Shown piece after piece: positions 1 through 8,009 of a stretch of DNA of 40,353 nucleotides. Position 1 is the first letter of the stretch, and each line of letters begins with the position of its first letter. Location: positions 1 through 40,353 of the forward strand of contig JAENXC010000025.1 in the NCBI GenBank assembly GCA_016649715.1, read 5' to 3'. The notes under the pieces were generated by a model that was given only the letters and a program-made list of their open reading frames with translations, was not told where the DNA came from and ran no database searches. Both the position numbers and the translations under genes were made by a program. The stretch comes from Flavobacteriaceae bacterium. GTDB taxonomy: Bacteria > Bacteroidota > Bacteroidia > Flavobacteriales > Flavobacteriaceae.

Positions 1-311
1 ACTGGAGCTGTTCTCAACTGGATAATAACAAGGGAGGGGGGTGGGATTGAAAATCAACAACTTTCAGTCCAGAAAATCAAGTATATCTGCAAAGCCTTAA
101 TAAATGAAAATTTAATCGGACAACAGTGATCCCAAGCACCAAATAACAAAAAAAAATACAAATCTCAAGCACCAAATTCCAAATAAATACCAAACTTCAA
201 AGATCAAAATTTAATAAACTCTCCGAAAATTTACCTCTTTGAAGGGGGTTAGGGGAATGTTTTCAATTTTATTTTTTATTGTTATTTGGTGCTTTTTCGA
301 ATGCTGAAGCT
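1..311. other. Intergenic region at left edge, no gene seen
   Basis: No convincing coding frame. The stretch is AT-rich and contains short low-complexity phrases of the type 'caccaaattccaaataaa', plus a degraded copy (about 234-256) of the G-rich phrase found in the hairpin repeats at 2891 and 8841. It lies downstream of the leftward NamZ gene, so it may carry that gene's transcript end. Confidence 0.6.
134..294. repeat. Long inverted repeat with wide spacing downstream of NamZ gene
   Basis: Arms at 134-157 and 271-294 are complementary over about 24 bases with one mismatch; both contain the core 'caccaaataacaa' or its complement. About 113 bases separate them. This looks like two oppositely oriented copies of a short dispersed intergenic sequence rather than a compact terminator, though the T-rich right flank could end leftward transcription. 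Confidence 0.5.
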
Positions 312-1610
312 TTACTCATAGAGCAAATATTTTCCCCTGATTTCTTTAAAACCATCTAAACCATCCTTCCAAGAATCCCGAATTTCTTCCGCAGATAATC
401 CTTGTTCAATTTGTTGTTGCAATTTCTTCGTTCCAGCGAGTTTCACAAAAAACGAATTGAAAAAATCCTTCTTTTTTCCGTTGGCGTTGTAGGCGTCAAT
501 CAACCATTCTAAATTGATTTTGCTCAATCGCGGTTCCTTCCGAAGATCTTTTCCGTGGCAAAGTTGTCCTTTAAATTTTGGGTCTTTTGAACCTTCGTTA
601 GCCTGCGGCGTATATTCAAATGTGTATTTTGAAGCAGGCAAACTCGGCGCGCCAAAAACTTGAAATTGCATCTCAGTTCCGCGGCCCGCGTTTATAAATG
701 TTCCTTCAAAAAAACAAAGGCTAGGATAGAGGTTTATGGCTTGGTCGTTCGGCAGATTGGGTGATGGTTTTATGGGAAGCGAGTATTCTTTTTGATGATT
801 GTAGTTTTTCATTTTAATAACAGTCAGCTCACATTTCACTTGATTTTTCAACCAACCTTCGCCATTAATCATCTGCGCATATTCTCCAATCGTCATTCCG
901 TAAACCACCGGAACGGGGTTCATTCCGACAAAACTTTGGTTTTCGGATTCCATAATTGGGCCGTCAATATAATGTCCGTTTGGGTTTGGCCTGTCCAAAA
1001 CGATTACAGGAATTCCAGCTTCGGCACAGGCTTCCATTACATAGTGAAGTGTTGAAATATACGTGTAAAAACGTGCACCAACATCTTGAAGATCAAAAAC
1101 CATAATATCTATTGTAGATGTACCAGATCTAACATCTTGTTCATACTTTTTGGTTTCTTTCAACTGTTCTAACTTTGGTTTTTTGTTGGCACTATATAGC
1201 GAAATAATAGGAATACCAGTTTTGGTATCCAATCCATCTTTAATGACTTCGCCAGCATCTGCTTTGCCTCTGAATCCGTGTTCTGGAGAGAAAACTATTT
1301 TTACTGAAACTTTTTTCGAAATCAAAAAATCAACAAGATGCTGGTTCTCATTTTCTAAAAAAGAAGTCTGATTGGCAACCATTCCTACATTCTTACCTTT
1401 TAGCAGTTCAGCATATAGTTGAAATTGCTCCGCGCCAACAATAATTTCTTGGTCACTGAGCGAAGCCGAAGTGTCGTCTTGAGTCTTGGCTCTTGCTTCT
1501 TGATTCTCTTTTCTCTCTCCTCTTTCCTCTTTCTTCTCAGTAGAACTTCCACAAGAAAATATGGTTAAAACAATCAATAAAACTGTATTTTTGAAAAAAG
1601 TTAATCCCAT
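312..1610 (-). CDS. namZ: Exo-beta-N-acetylmuramidase NamZ-like lipoprotein (DUF1343)
   Basis: A 432-residue protein of the DUF1343/NamZ family, whose characterised members remove terminal N-acetylmuramic acid from peptidoglycan fragments during cell-wall recycling. The start is the ATG at 1608-1610. It gives a lipoprotein signal peptide with a hydrophobic stretch at residues 9-18 and the lipobox IFSC (Cys20), so the mature protein should be anchored in the periplasm or on the outer membrane. Residues 21-50 are a charged, Glu/Lys-rich linker. The family body follows, with recognisable stretches such as FSPEHGFRG, FDLQDVGARFYTYI, LDRPNPNG, PVVYGMTIGEYA and INAGRGTEMQF. The frame stays open upstream to 1919, but that extension reads through the divergent permease gene and would destroy the lipoprotein signal, so it is rejected. 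Assignment to the family is firm; exact substrate is inferred. Confidence 0.9.
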   Translation of the reverse strand: MGLTFFKNTVLLIVLTIFSCGSSTEKKEERGERKENQEARAKTQDDTSASLSDQEIIVGAEQFQLYAELLKGKNVGMVANQTSFLENENQHLVDFLISKKVSVKIVFSPEHGFRGKADAGEVIKDGLDTKTGIPIISLYSANKKPKLEQLKETKKYEQDVRSGTSTIDIMVFDLQDVGARFYTYISTLHYVMEACAEAGIPVIVLDRPNPNGHYIDGPIMESENQSFVGMNPVPVVYGMTIGEYAQMINGEGWLKNQVKCELTVIKMKNYNHQKEYSLPIKPSPNLPNDQAINLYPSLCFFEGTFINAGRGTEMQFQVFGAPSLPASKYTFEYTPQANEGSKDPKFKGQLCHGKDLRKEPRLSKINLEWLIDAYNANGKKKDFFNSFFVKLAGTKKLQQQIEQGLSAEEIRDSWKDGLDGFKEIRGKYLLYE

Positions 1611-1619
1611 AAAATCGCA

Positions 1620-2855
1620 GTGAATTTCGAATTTTTCATCGCTCGGCGCATCATTGCTTCCAAGGACTATAAAAGTAGTATTTCGGCACCGATAATAAAA
1701 ATTGCAATCACCGCAATCGCGCTCGGCATTATTATGATGCTCATCTCCATTGCCACGGGCGTTGGACTCCAAAAAAAGATACGCGAAAAGGTTTCTGCTT
1801 TTAACGGCGATATAATTATCACAAATTTCGACACCAACTTTTCCAACGATTCCCAAAACCCGATTTCGAAAAATCAGCCGTTTTATCCAAAATTTAAAAA
1901 CATTGAAGGCATAAAGCACGTGCAGGTTACCGCTTCCAAAGGCGGGGTTATCCGTACCGAAACCGATTTTGAAGGAGTGGTGGTAAAAGGCGTGGGCGCG
2001 GATTACGATTGGGAATATTTCAAGGATTATTTGGTTGAAGGAAAACTGCCCAATTTTAAAGGCGAATTAAACGAAGACATCTTGATTTCAGAATATTTGG
2101 AGAATCGACTGCATTTGAGATTAGGCGATAAAGTGACCACTTTTTTTCTGAACGACGAAGTTTCCAAAACCCCGCGCAGCCGTGGTTTCAATATTGTTGG
2201 AATTTACAACAGCGGGTTTCAGCAGTTTGACGAACAGTTTATAATTACAGACATCCGCCACATTCAGCGGTTAAATAAATGGGAAGAAGACCAAGTTGGC
2301 GCTTTCGAAGTTTTTGTGAACGATTTTGATGAAATAATACCCATAGGGAATGCCGTATATAAAGAAACCAGCAGCACACTGGACACCCAGACCATCCGCC
2401 AAAAATATGCCTCCATCTTTGAGTGGCTCGATCTTTTCGACTTCAATATCATTATGATCATTGGGATTATGATTTTAGTTGCGGGTATCAATATGATTAC
2501 CGCGCTTTTGGTCCTTATTTTGGAACGCACCCAAATGATAGGAATCCTAAAAGCCCTTGGCAGCAGCGATTGGAGCGTCCGGAAAGTGTTTCTTTACAAC
2601 GCGATGTACTTGATTGGCGTTGGGCTTTTTTGGGGAAATGTGATTGGCATTGGACTGCTTTTGGTTCAGAAATACGGCAAAGTTTTTAAACTTAATCCAG
2701 ATACCTATTATGTAAACGAAGCCCCAGTTTATTTACATTGGGACTATATTTTAATATTGAATGCAGGCACATTTCTACTGTGTCTACTTATGCTTTTGAT
2801 TCCCTCTTTTATTATTTCAAAAATCTCCCCGGTAAAGGCGATACGGTTTGAATAA
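1620..2855 (+). CDS. LolC/LolE-type ABC transporter permease (MacB/FtsX fold)
   Basis: A 411-residue inner-membrane protein with one transmembrane helix near residues 24-46, a large periplasmic domain (about 50-275), and three C-terminal helices (about 278-303, 325-350, 372-398). This is the layout of LolC/LolE/FtsX-type permeases. LolCDE extracts lipoproteins for delivery to the outer membrane; some relatives serve other exporters, so the substrate is not certain. The start is GTG at 1620; it keeps the family-typical N-terminus FEFFIARRI, and the next in-frame Met lies inside the first helix. The start codon is only 9 bases from the start of the divergent NamZ gene. No ATPase gene is adjacent, so the partner must be elsewhere. 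The last 52 bases are duplicated downstream (2922-2973). Confidence 0.88.
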   Translation: MNFEFFIARRIIASKDYKSSISAPIIKIAITAIALGIIMMLISIATGVGLQKKIREKVSAFNGDIIITNFDTNFSNDSQNPISKNQPFYPKFKNIEGIKHVQVTASKGGVIRTETDFEGVVVKGVGADYDWEYFKDYLVEGKLPNFKGELNEDILISEYLENRLHLRLGDKVTTFFLNDEVSKTPRSRGFNIVGIYNSGFQQFDEQFIITDIRHIQRLNKWEEDQVGAFEVFVNDFDEIIPIGNAVYKETSSTLDTQTIRQKYASIFEWLDLFDFNIIMIIGIMILVAGINMITALLVLILERTQMIGILKALGSSDWSVRKVFLYNAMYLIGVGLFWGNVIGIGLLLVQKYGKVFKLNPDTYYVNEAPVYLHWDYILILNAGTFLLCLLMLLIPSFIISKISPVKAIRFE

Positions 2856-2890
2856 TTTAAAATCATAATTTTAAACTTCTTCCCAGATTA

Positions 2891-2921
2891 ATTCCCCTCC
2901 TTTGGAGGGGTTAGGGGAGGA
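2891..2921. repeat. Dispersed hairpin repeat, copy 1
   Basis: Contains a 7-bp perfect hairpin, CCCCTCC (2894-2900), loop TTT, GGAGGGG (2904-2910), followed by 'ttaggggagga'. A near-identical element lies at 8841-8870 and a degraded one around 234-256. Repeats of this type sit between genes and look like small REP-like palindromes. This copy lies exactly between the permease stop and the duplicated 3' end. Confidence 0.65.
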
Positions 2922-2973
2922 TTCCTTTATTATTTCAAAAATTTCTCCGGTGAAGGCGATACGGTTTGAGTAA
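2922..2973 (+). pseudogene. Duplicated 3' end of the LolC/E-type permease gene
   Basis: These 52 bases match 2804-2855, the last 52 bases of the permease gene, with about six differences. Both encode FIISKISPVKAIRFE followed by a stop, so the differences inside that shared peptide are synonymous. The fragment has no start and is separated from the intact gene by the hairpin repeat at 2891. It is best read as the remnant of a former or related allele of the same gene left behind by recombination. Confidence 0.8.
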
Positions 2974-3291
2974 ATGTTATTTAAGGGCGATTTATCCTTT
3001 TACGGAATGAACTGCACCGATAATCGATTCATCCCTACCATTAAGAAAGTGGGGCTTTTTACTTTCGACCATAAACTTAATATTTGAATAGAATTAAAAG
3101 CGGCTTACCTATAATGGTTGCTCAATGGTAAATTAATCGACATTGAGAACCGCAATTAATTCAACATCTATCCCCTAAGCCGCTTCATCGATACGGTAAA
3201 AAACGATTACTGCATAACTCCCTTTTTAATAGAAAATCAAACATTTGATTGATGCATTATTCATATTGATGCACCTCAAAATGATAATTAT
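2974..3291. other. Non-coding or decayed region upstream of exported HU gene
   Basis: No intact gene. One frame starting at ATG 2974 gives a 37-residue peptide ending at TGA 3085-3087. The same frame then continues with further in-frame stops to about 3340 and could be a decayed gene. Stop density is not clearly different from chance in AT-rich DNA, so no gene is called. Confidence 0.4.
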
Positions 3292-3354
3292 ATTTTTTAT
3301 AGGAGAAAACTGAAAATCCAGAAAAGAGTAGGTAAAATTTAATAATTAGAAATT
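3292..3354 (+). repeat. Leader sequence shared by two exported-protein genes, copy 1
   Basis: The 5' leader of the exported HU gene is homologous to the leader at about 4372-4439. Shared blocks are 'gaaaatcc', 'gaaaagagtaggt' and 'agaaattatgaaaaca', together with an upstream 'gga..aaac' block and a T-rich stretch. The similarity runs into the first codons of both signal peptides. It may hold a common promoter and 5' UTR; no canonical TAnnTTTG element was identified with confidence. Confidence 0.65.
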
Positions 3355-4347
3355 ATGAAAACAATTTTTTTAACAACACTGTTGCTAGCTTTCAGTATAA
3401 TGACATCTGCGCAAATTAAACCAAAAGTAGCGACTTCTGAAATAAGTACTGCAAATACTTCAATTCTTGATGCAGATTCAGATGCCGACGGAATTGGAAA
3501 CGTAGCCATGAACAAAGGAGAGTTGATAGATGCTATTGCTAAAGATGCTGGATTGTCAAATGAGCCTGAAAGTAAAAATATCATTGATACTGATTTAACG
3601 GCTAAAGCAGATCTTAAAAAACTAGCGGATGAGTTGGTAAATATCACGGCTAAAGAAGCTGGCCTATCGAAAGAGGATGCTAAAAAAGCTCTAGAGGCTT
3701 TAACTGGAACAATGACGAGGTCATTAAAAAAAGGGGATAAAGTGGCATTAATTGAATTTGGCACATTTTACGTTGGTCAGGAACCAGCGCCAAACATAAA
3801 AGATCCGATATCTGGTAAGATTAAAAAAATGTCCCCAGTAAAAGTTGTGAAATTTAAACCCTGCCCAGCATTGGCAGATGCAGTAAAAAACTCACCTGGA
3901 CCAGAAATGGTAGAAGTAAGAAAGGGGCGTTTGTCATTGGAAACAAATAGGGTTAGTGATAGAGACATAGACATAGATGAAGATGGTTTAGGAGATTCAG
4001 CAATGAAAATTGAGCGCTGTGATGGCATGGACAATGATTGTGATGGCGCAACTGATGATACTCTAAAAAATGGAATGAACAAAGCAGAATTAATTGATGC
4101 CATGGCTAAAGAAGCGGGATTATCGAAAGCTGATGCGGGGAAGGCATTATCTGCATGTGTGTCAATTTTAACTCAGTCACTTAAAAAAGGCGATAGTATA
4201 CAATTAATAGGTTTTGGCACTTTCTCAATTTCAAATAAACCTGCTCATAGGTGTAAAGATCCGAAAACGGATAAGATTATAAAAGTAGCAGCAAAGAAAG
4301 TTGCAAAATTTAAAGCGGGTAAAGCATTAGCAGATACCGTTAAATAA
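3355..4347 (+). CDS. Exported protein with two HU/IHF-type DNA-binding domains and Asp-rich linkers
   Basis: A 330-residue protein with a typical Sec signal peptide (residues 1-20, ending TSAQ). Residues 39-49 form an Asp-rich DxDxDxDG box like thrombospondin type-3 calcium loops. Residues 52-68 repeat the first helix of HU (NKGELIDAIAKDAGLS). Residues 86-178 are a divergent HU-like domain with EFGTF (134-138) and KDP (149-151). Residues 204-214 are a second Asp-rich box, and 222-235 match the MopE-type metal-binding motif CDGMDNDCDGATDD. Residues 241-330 are a near-canonical HU domain with GFGTF (286-290), KDPKT (301-305) and AGKALAD. The proline that intercalates into DNA in HU/IHF is kept in both domains (Pro151, Pro303). 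Ordinary HU is about 90 residues, cytoplasmic and lacks a signal peptide. DNA binding, calcium binding and export are inferred from sequence only. It is probably periplasmic, surface-linked or released; no lipobox or sorting domain is seen. The HU fold call is strong; the biological role is unknown. Confidence 0.85.
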   Translation: MKTIFLTTLLLAFSIMTSAQIKPKVATSEISTANTSILDADSDADGIGNVAMNKGELIDAIAKDAGLSNEPESKNIIDTDLTAKADLKKLADELVNITAKEAGLSKEDAKKALEALTGTMTRSLKKGDKVALIEFGTFYVGQEPAPNIKDPISGKIKKMSPVKVVKFKPCPALADAVKNSPGPEMVEVRKGRLSLETNRVSDRDIDIDEDGLGDSAMKIERCDGMDNDCDGATDDTLKNGMNKAELIDAMAKEAGLSKADAGKALSACVSILTQSLKKGDSIQLIGFGTFSISNKPAHRCKDPKTDKIIKVAAKKVAKFKAGKALADTVK

Positions 4348-4371
4348 GTATAAAAATTTATAATCTAATAT

Positions 4372-4439
4372 TTTTTTAAAGGAGGAAACCGAAAATCCTT
4401 ATTGTGAAAAGAGTAGGTGGAATTCTAATTATAGAAATT
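4372..4439 (+). repeat. Leader sequence shared by two exported-protein genes, copy 2
   Basis: Homologous to the leader at 3292-3354 (shared blocks 'gaaaatcc', 'gaaaagagtaggt', 'agaaattatgaaaaca'). It contains 'aaaggagg' at 4378-4385, but this lies more than 50 bases before the chosen ATG and does not act as its ribosome-binding site. The frame is open from a GTG at 4404, but that codon is inside the conserved leader and would put 12 residues before the signal peptide. Confidence 0.65.
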
Positions 4440-4982
4440 ATGAAAACATTTTTTTTAACAACAGTATTTGTGTGTTTTTGTCTATTTGGGTATACACAAA
4501 CCAGACCAAAAGTGAACGTTTCAGCTGAAAAGATTGGTTCTAAAGCTACTGATATAAAAGCAATAGAAGGATTTATCTACGGTAAACTAGACTATAAATC
4601 AGTAAGAACTAAAGGTAAGAGTCAAGGGCTTACACGTGAGGGAATAATCTTGATACTACGAGATGTTGAAACCAAAAAAATACTCGATGTAACTCAGACT
4701 GATAAGGAGGGTCGTTTTAAATTCAATAAAATGAAGTCAAGTAAACGTCAAGTGGAATTGAGATGTGGAATTAATTCAAAGAAATGGCCTCCTTTGGACG
4801 AGTGGGGGTGTCCTTTTATTTTTGAAAAATTACAACCGGATCATAATACAATGCAGATGATCGAAGCGTGTGATGACTCAACACTCATCTACCGCATTCA
4901 AACAGGATATTGTATTTGTGTTACTGATCCCTGTCCATGTAGCGATGACCCATTTCAGCAGCTACTCAAAGCACAATGGTAA
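4440..4982 (+). CDS. Exported protein of unknown function with a carboxypeptidase-regulatory-like segment
   Basis: 180 residues beginning MKTFFLTTVFVCFCLFGYTQ, a Sec signal peptide nearly identical at its start to that of the upstream exported HU protein. Residues 41-110 resemble the beta-sandwich of CarboxypepD_reg/SdrD-B-like modules (EGIILILRDVETKKIL, then TDKEGRFKF), a surface-exposed fold common in Bacteroidota. The C-terminal part is cysteine-rich (Cys109, 124, 144, 158, 160, 165, 167), suggesting disulfides or metal ligation outside the cytoplasm. The start at 4440 is chosen over a GTG at 4404 because it gives a clean signal peptide and matches the start of the homologous leader. I do not recognise a named family. 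The shared leader suggests expression together with the HU-type protein. Confidence 0.75.
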   Translation: MKTFFLTTVFVCFCLFGYTQTRPKVNVSAEKIGSKATDIKAIEGFIYGKLDYKSVRTKGKSQGLTREGIILILRDVETKKILDVTQTDKEGRFKFNKMKSSKRQVELRCGINSKKWPPLDEWGCPFIFEKLQPDHNTMQMIEACDDSTLIYRIQTGYCICVTDPCPCSDDPFQQLLKAQW

Positions 4983-5068
4983 CGAATTGCGGTCTAATGA
5001 TCTTATCAGAGTAAAAAAAGATTCATTATTATTTTTTAGCTAACTTTAAACTAGCATTCCCCTAAAAC

Positions 5069-7906
5069 ATGAAAACCAATAAATTCCATATCACACTTCT
5101 TTTGTTGAGTATGATATGGAATTTTTCTTTCTCCCAAAACTACATCAACTACACCGAAAAGGATGGGCTGGCAAGTAATTTTGTATATAGAATGACCCAG
5201 GATTACGAAGGGTTTATCTGGTTTTTAACCGATAAGGGGATAAGCAAGTTTGACGGGAAGACATTTAAAAATTTTACCACTAAAGAAGGCTTGCCAACAA
5301 ATGATAATTGGCATATCCGCATCACTCCCGATAATAGGGTTTGGTATTTTTCCAGAAGTGATGCGTTGGGATATATCAAGAATGATAGCGTATTTAAATT
5401 TAAGGCCAGTGATGGCAAAATGATGAATCCGTCCGGTCCAATATTCCAATCGGGCAATAATATTTCGTTTATTGACAATTGGAATGCATATGTTTTTTCA
5501 GATTCCATTTGGCATTCCAGTAAGAATCAAGAAGGCAGAATACAATTGCTTAATAGAGATGTATTTATAGTTTCTGATACAGCGATTAGAGATGTGCAAC
5601 TTGAAGACAAACAAGGAAGGCTTCTCCTATCACTAAATAAAAAATCGGTTTACCGTAATTACTATCAGTTTAATGATTCCTTGCTGGTTAAGGCCCATGA
5701 TAGTTATTTCGAAATCATAAATTTAAACAACTTTAAGGCTACTTATGGAGATGTTTCACATTTAGGAAAAAATGAGGCTCCCTATCATATTTTCTGGTTT
5801 AACCTTGCAAATAATAGGTTACAACTTTCCGGAGGCAAATGGCTTATTACCTTCGACGACAAACTCAAGATAAAACAAACCTATACTATTCCCTCACAGT
5901 TAAACGCTACTAATATCTTTCAGGATAAAGATGGGTTTATATGGGCTGCTACGAGTACGAATGGAGTATATAAATTGCCAATAGGGTATAGTTCAATATC
6001 CACTTATTTTGAAGATAAGAAGATTACGAAAATCACTGAAATTAATGGCGTTGTCTATGTTGGGATTGACGAAGATGGGGTTTATAAATTGGAAAATAAC
6101 AAGCCGAAACTCTGGGTAAAAGAGAACAGGCATTTATATAATATCTCTACTATTAATGAAACAATTTACTATAATTTTAGGCTCCATTTAATTTTAGAGA
6201 ATGGAGGGATATTTAAAAAGATCGAAACTCAATCCACTTCCTTTGCGTATGGTAAAAATCTATTACACTATAATGATATTTATTTCGTGGAAGGTAATTC
6301 TTCGATTGGGAGGTTAAATAAAAATTTTGGGTTTGAAAAAGGATATTCTGAATACCCTTATTATCAGGGGCTTTTTAGGCAAAACGATTCGCTCTTTTCC
6401 TTTAGCTTTAAACAAATGCTTTTCTATAATACTGAAAAAGATATTTTCCAAGGGTATAAAGGAGAACAGATTCAACAAAAATTTCTTGCCAACACACTTT
6501 ACAACGCTCAAAACTATATAGGCACCGAGGGAGATGGCTTGTATCAATTTTCTGAAGGGAAACTTCATAAATTAATTCAGGACGACACTGCTGTTATCAA
6601 CCAAATTTCTGTTGAAAATCCCAAATCTATCTGGGCAGTTTCTGAAGGGGTATTGCTTCATTATAAAGGGAATAATGCCGGGGTGTTTTCAAAAGAACGG
6701 TATAATCAAATAAACGGGCTGCCTACCAATAATTTAACTGAAGTGCTTTTTTACAAAAATCGGTTGTATTTGGGTTCAACTACAGGCCTTAATATCATTG
6801 ATAAAGCATCAATTAAGCGAACAAGTAATTTTACGCCTTACGTAAAAAGTGTCTATTTAAATGAAACTAAAATGGGCAGGGATTCAGTGGCCTATCTTTA
6901 TGGCAAAAATGTAAATCTAAAAGTAAATTTCGGTTCCATAAATTTTTTTGACCCCAATAACACAACTTATGAATATCGCCTAAGTCCAACACAGGCCAAC
7001 TGGACAACTACAACATCGGGAGAAGTAAATTTATACTCTTTACAGCCTGAGGCTTATACGCTGCAACTCAAAGTAAATCACAATGGTATAGCCAAAATAA
7101 AGAACATCCCCCTTGCAGTCATTCCAAATTGGTGGCAAACTCCTGAGTTTAAATGGGGAATGTTATTTTTGACCTTGATTTTGGTTTCTTCTGGTATTTG
7201 GATAATTAGTGCAAACCTTCGAAAAAAACGAAATAAAAAACTAATTCAAGAAAGACAGTTAGCCCAATTGGAGCTGGGAGCATTGCGTTCACAGATGAAC
7301 CCACATTTTATCCATAATTCGTTAAATGCTATTCAGTATTACATTCAGAGGCACGAGGTGGAACTATCGGAAGACTACCTCGCAAAATTTGCTACATTGA
7401 TCCGCCTTTTTTTTGAATATTCCCGAAGGCGTACCATTAGTATAAAAGATGAGGTTCTCCTTTTGCAGAATTATCTGGACATTGAAAAACTTCGGTTTGA
7501 AGATAAGCTGGAATATAAAATTACACTAGATGAAAAAATTGATAGCGAAGAGCAACTTCTGCCATCGATGATCTTACAGCCCATAGTTGAGAATGCCGTA
7601 AATCACGGCTTGTTCCACAAGGAAGCGAACGGAAATATTGAAATCCATTTTGCGTATAAAACTCCCTCATCTTTTATTGTAACCATTAAAGATGACGGTA
7701 TTGGAATAATAAAATCAAAGAAAATATATAAAGAATCTTCCAAAAGTTACCAATCCAGATCATCCAATGTATTACAGGAACGATTGAAACTCTTGAAACA
7801 AAGTAAAGAATGGAACGTAACCTGTACTACGGAAGATCGCTCCCAGATTGAAGATTCATCGGGTACTATAGTAACCCTTACGTTTAAACAGCAATACACA
7901 TTATGA
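5069..7906 (+). CDS. LytS-type sensor histidine kinase with Reg_prop/Y_Y_Y sensor domain
   Basis: A 945-residue membrane sensor kinase. A signal peptide (1-22) is followed by a large periplasmic two-component propeller with repeats of the type YTEKDGLASNFVYRMTQD, then a Y_Y_Y-type beta-sandwich (about 610-690). One transmembrane helix lies near 696-717, followed by a short coiled linker. The cytoplasmic His_kinase/LytS region has the phospho-acceptor motif MNPHFIHNSLN (His746). The ATPase domain has VENAVNHGL (N-box Asn842) and DDGIGI. Family members phosphorylate a LytTR response regulator; the gene at 8010 encodes exactly such a partner about 100 bases downstream. The sensed ligand cannot be read from sequence. 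Reg_prop sensors in Bacteroidota often respond to glycans, but there is no adjacent glycan-utilisation locus, so that is not assumed. Confidence 0.92.
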   Translation: MKTNKFHITLLLLSMIWNFSFSQNYINYTEKDGLASNFVYRMTQDYEGFIWFLTDKGISKFDGKTFKNFTTKEGLPTNDNWHIRITPDNRVWYFSRSDALGYIKNDSVFKFKASDGKMMNPSGPIFQSGNNISFIDNWNAYVFSDSIWHSSKNQEGRIQLLNRDVFIVSDTAIRDVQLEDKQGRLLLSLNKKSVYRNYYQFNDSLLVKAHDSYFEIINLNNFKATYGDVSHLGKNEAPYHIFWFNLANNRLQLSGGKWLITFDDKLKIKQTYTIPSQLNATNIFQDKDGFIWAATSTNGVYKLPIGYSSISTYFEDKKITKITEINGVVYVGIDEDGVYKLENNKPKLWVKENRHLYNISTINETIYYNFRLHLILENGGIFKKIETQSTSFAYGKNLLHYNDIYFVEGNSSIGRLNKNFGFEKGYSEYPYYQGLFRQNDSLFSFSFKQMLFYNTEKDIFQGYKGEQIQQKFLANTLYNAQNYIGTEGDGLYQFSEGKLHKLIQDDTAVINQISVENPKSIWAVSEGVLLHYKGNNAGVFSKERYNQINGLPTNNLTEVLFYKNRLYLGSTTGLNIIDKASIKRTSNFTPYVKSVYLNETKMGRDSVAYLYGKNVNLKVNFGSINFFDPNNTTYEYRLSPTQANWTTTTSGEVNLYSLQPEAYTLQLKVNHNGIAKIKNIPLAVIPNWWQTPEFKWGMLFLTLILVSSGIWIISANLRKKRNKKLIQERQLAQLELGALRSQMNPHFIHNSLNAIQYYIQRHEVELSEDYLAKFATLIRLFFEYSRRRTISIKDEVLLLQNYLDIEKLRFEDKLEYKITLDEKIDSEEQLLPSMILQPIVENAVNHGLFHKEANGNIEIHFAYKTPSSFIVTIKDDGIGIIKSKKIYKESSKSYQSRSSNVLQERLKLLKQSKEWNVTCTTEDRSQIEDSSGTIVTLTFKQQYTL

Positions 7907-7959
7907 AATGCCCATTAATAAATTGTAAACCAATCGAAGATGAATATTGGGGCATTCCC

Positions 7960-7980
7960 TGCCCGTCCGGCAGACGGGCA
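7960..7980. repeat. GC-rich palindromic repeat between kinase and regulator genes
   Basis: TGCCCGTC (7960-7967), loop CGGCA, GACGGGCA (7973-7980): an 8-bp perfect hairpin, much more GC-rich than its surroundings. It resembles the 'cctgccggcagg' palindrome at 24528-24543. It lies inside an apparent N-terminal extension of the downstream frame, which is one reason to place the regulator start at 8010. Confidence 0.7.
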
Positions 7981-8009
7981 TCTTCCAATTTCTCAAATAT
8001 TTTATACAG

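Noticed and set aside
1611-1919. N-terminal extension of the NamZ gene (frame open to 1919)
   Set aside because: It overlaps the divergent permease gene and would place about 103 non-family residues before an obvious lipoprotein signal peptide.
2974-3340. Possible decayed gene upstream of the exported HU gene
   Set aside because: The frame has several in-frame stops at a density not below chance and no family resemblance was recognised.
7947-8009. Upstream start of the LytTR regulator
   Set aside because: The extra residues are encoded by a palindromic repeat; the conserved receiver start is at 8010.
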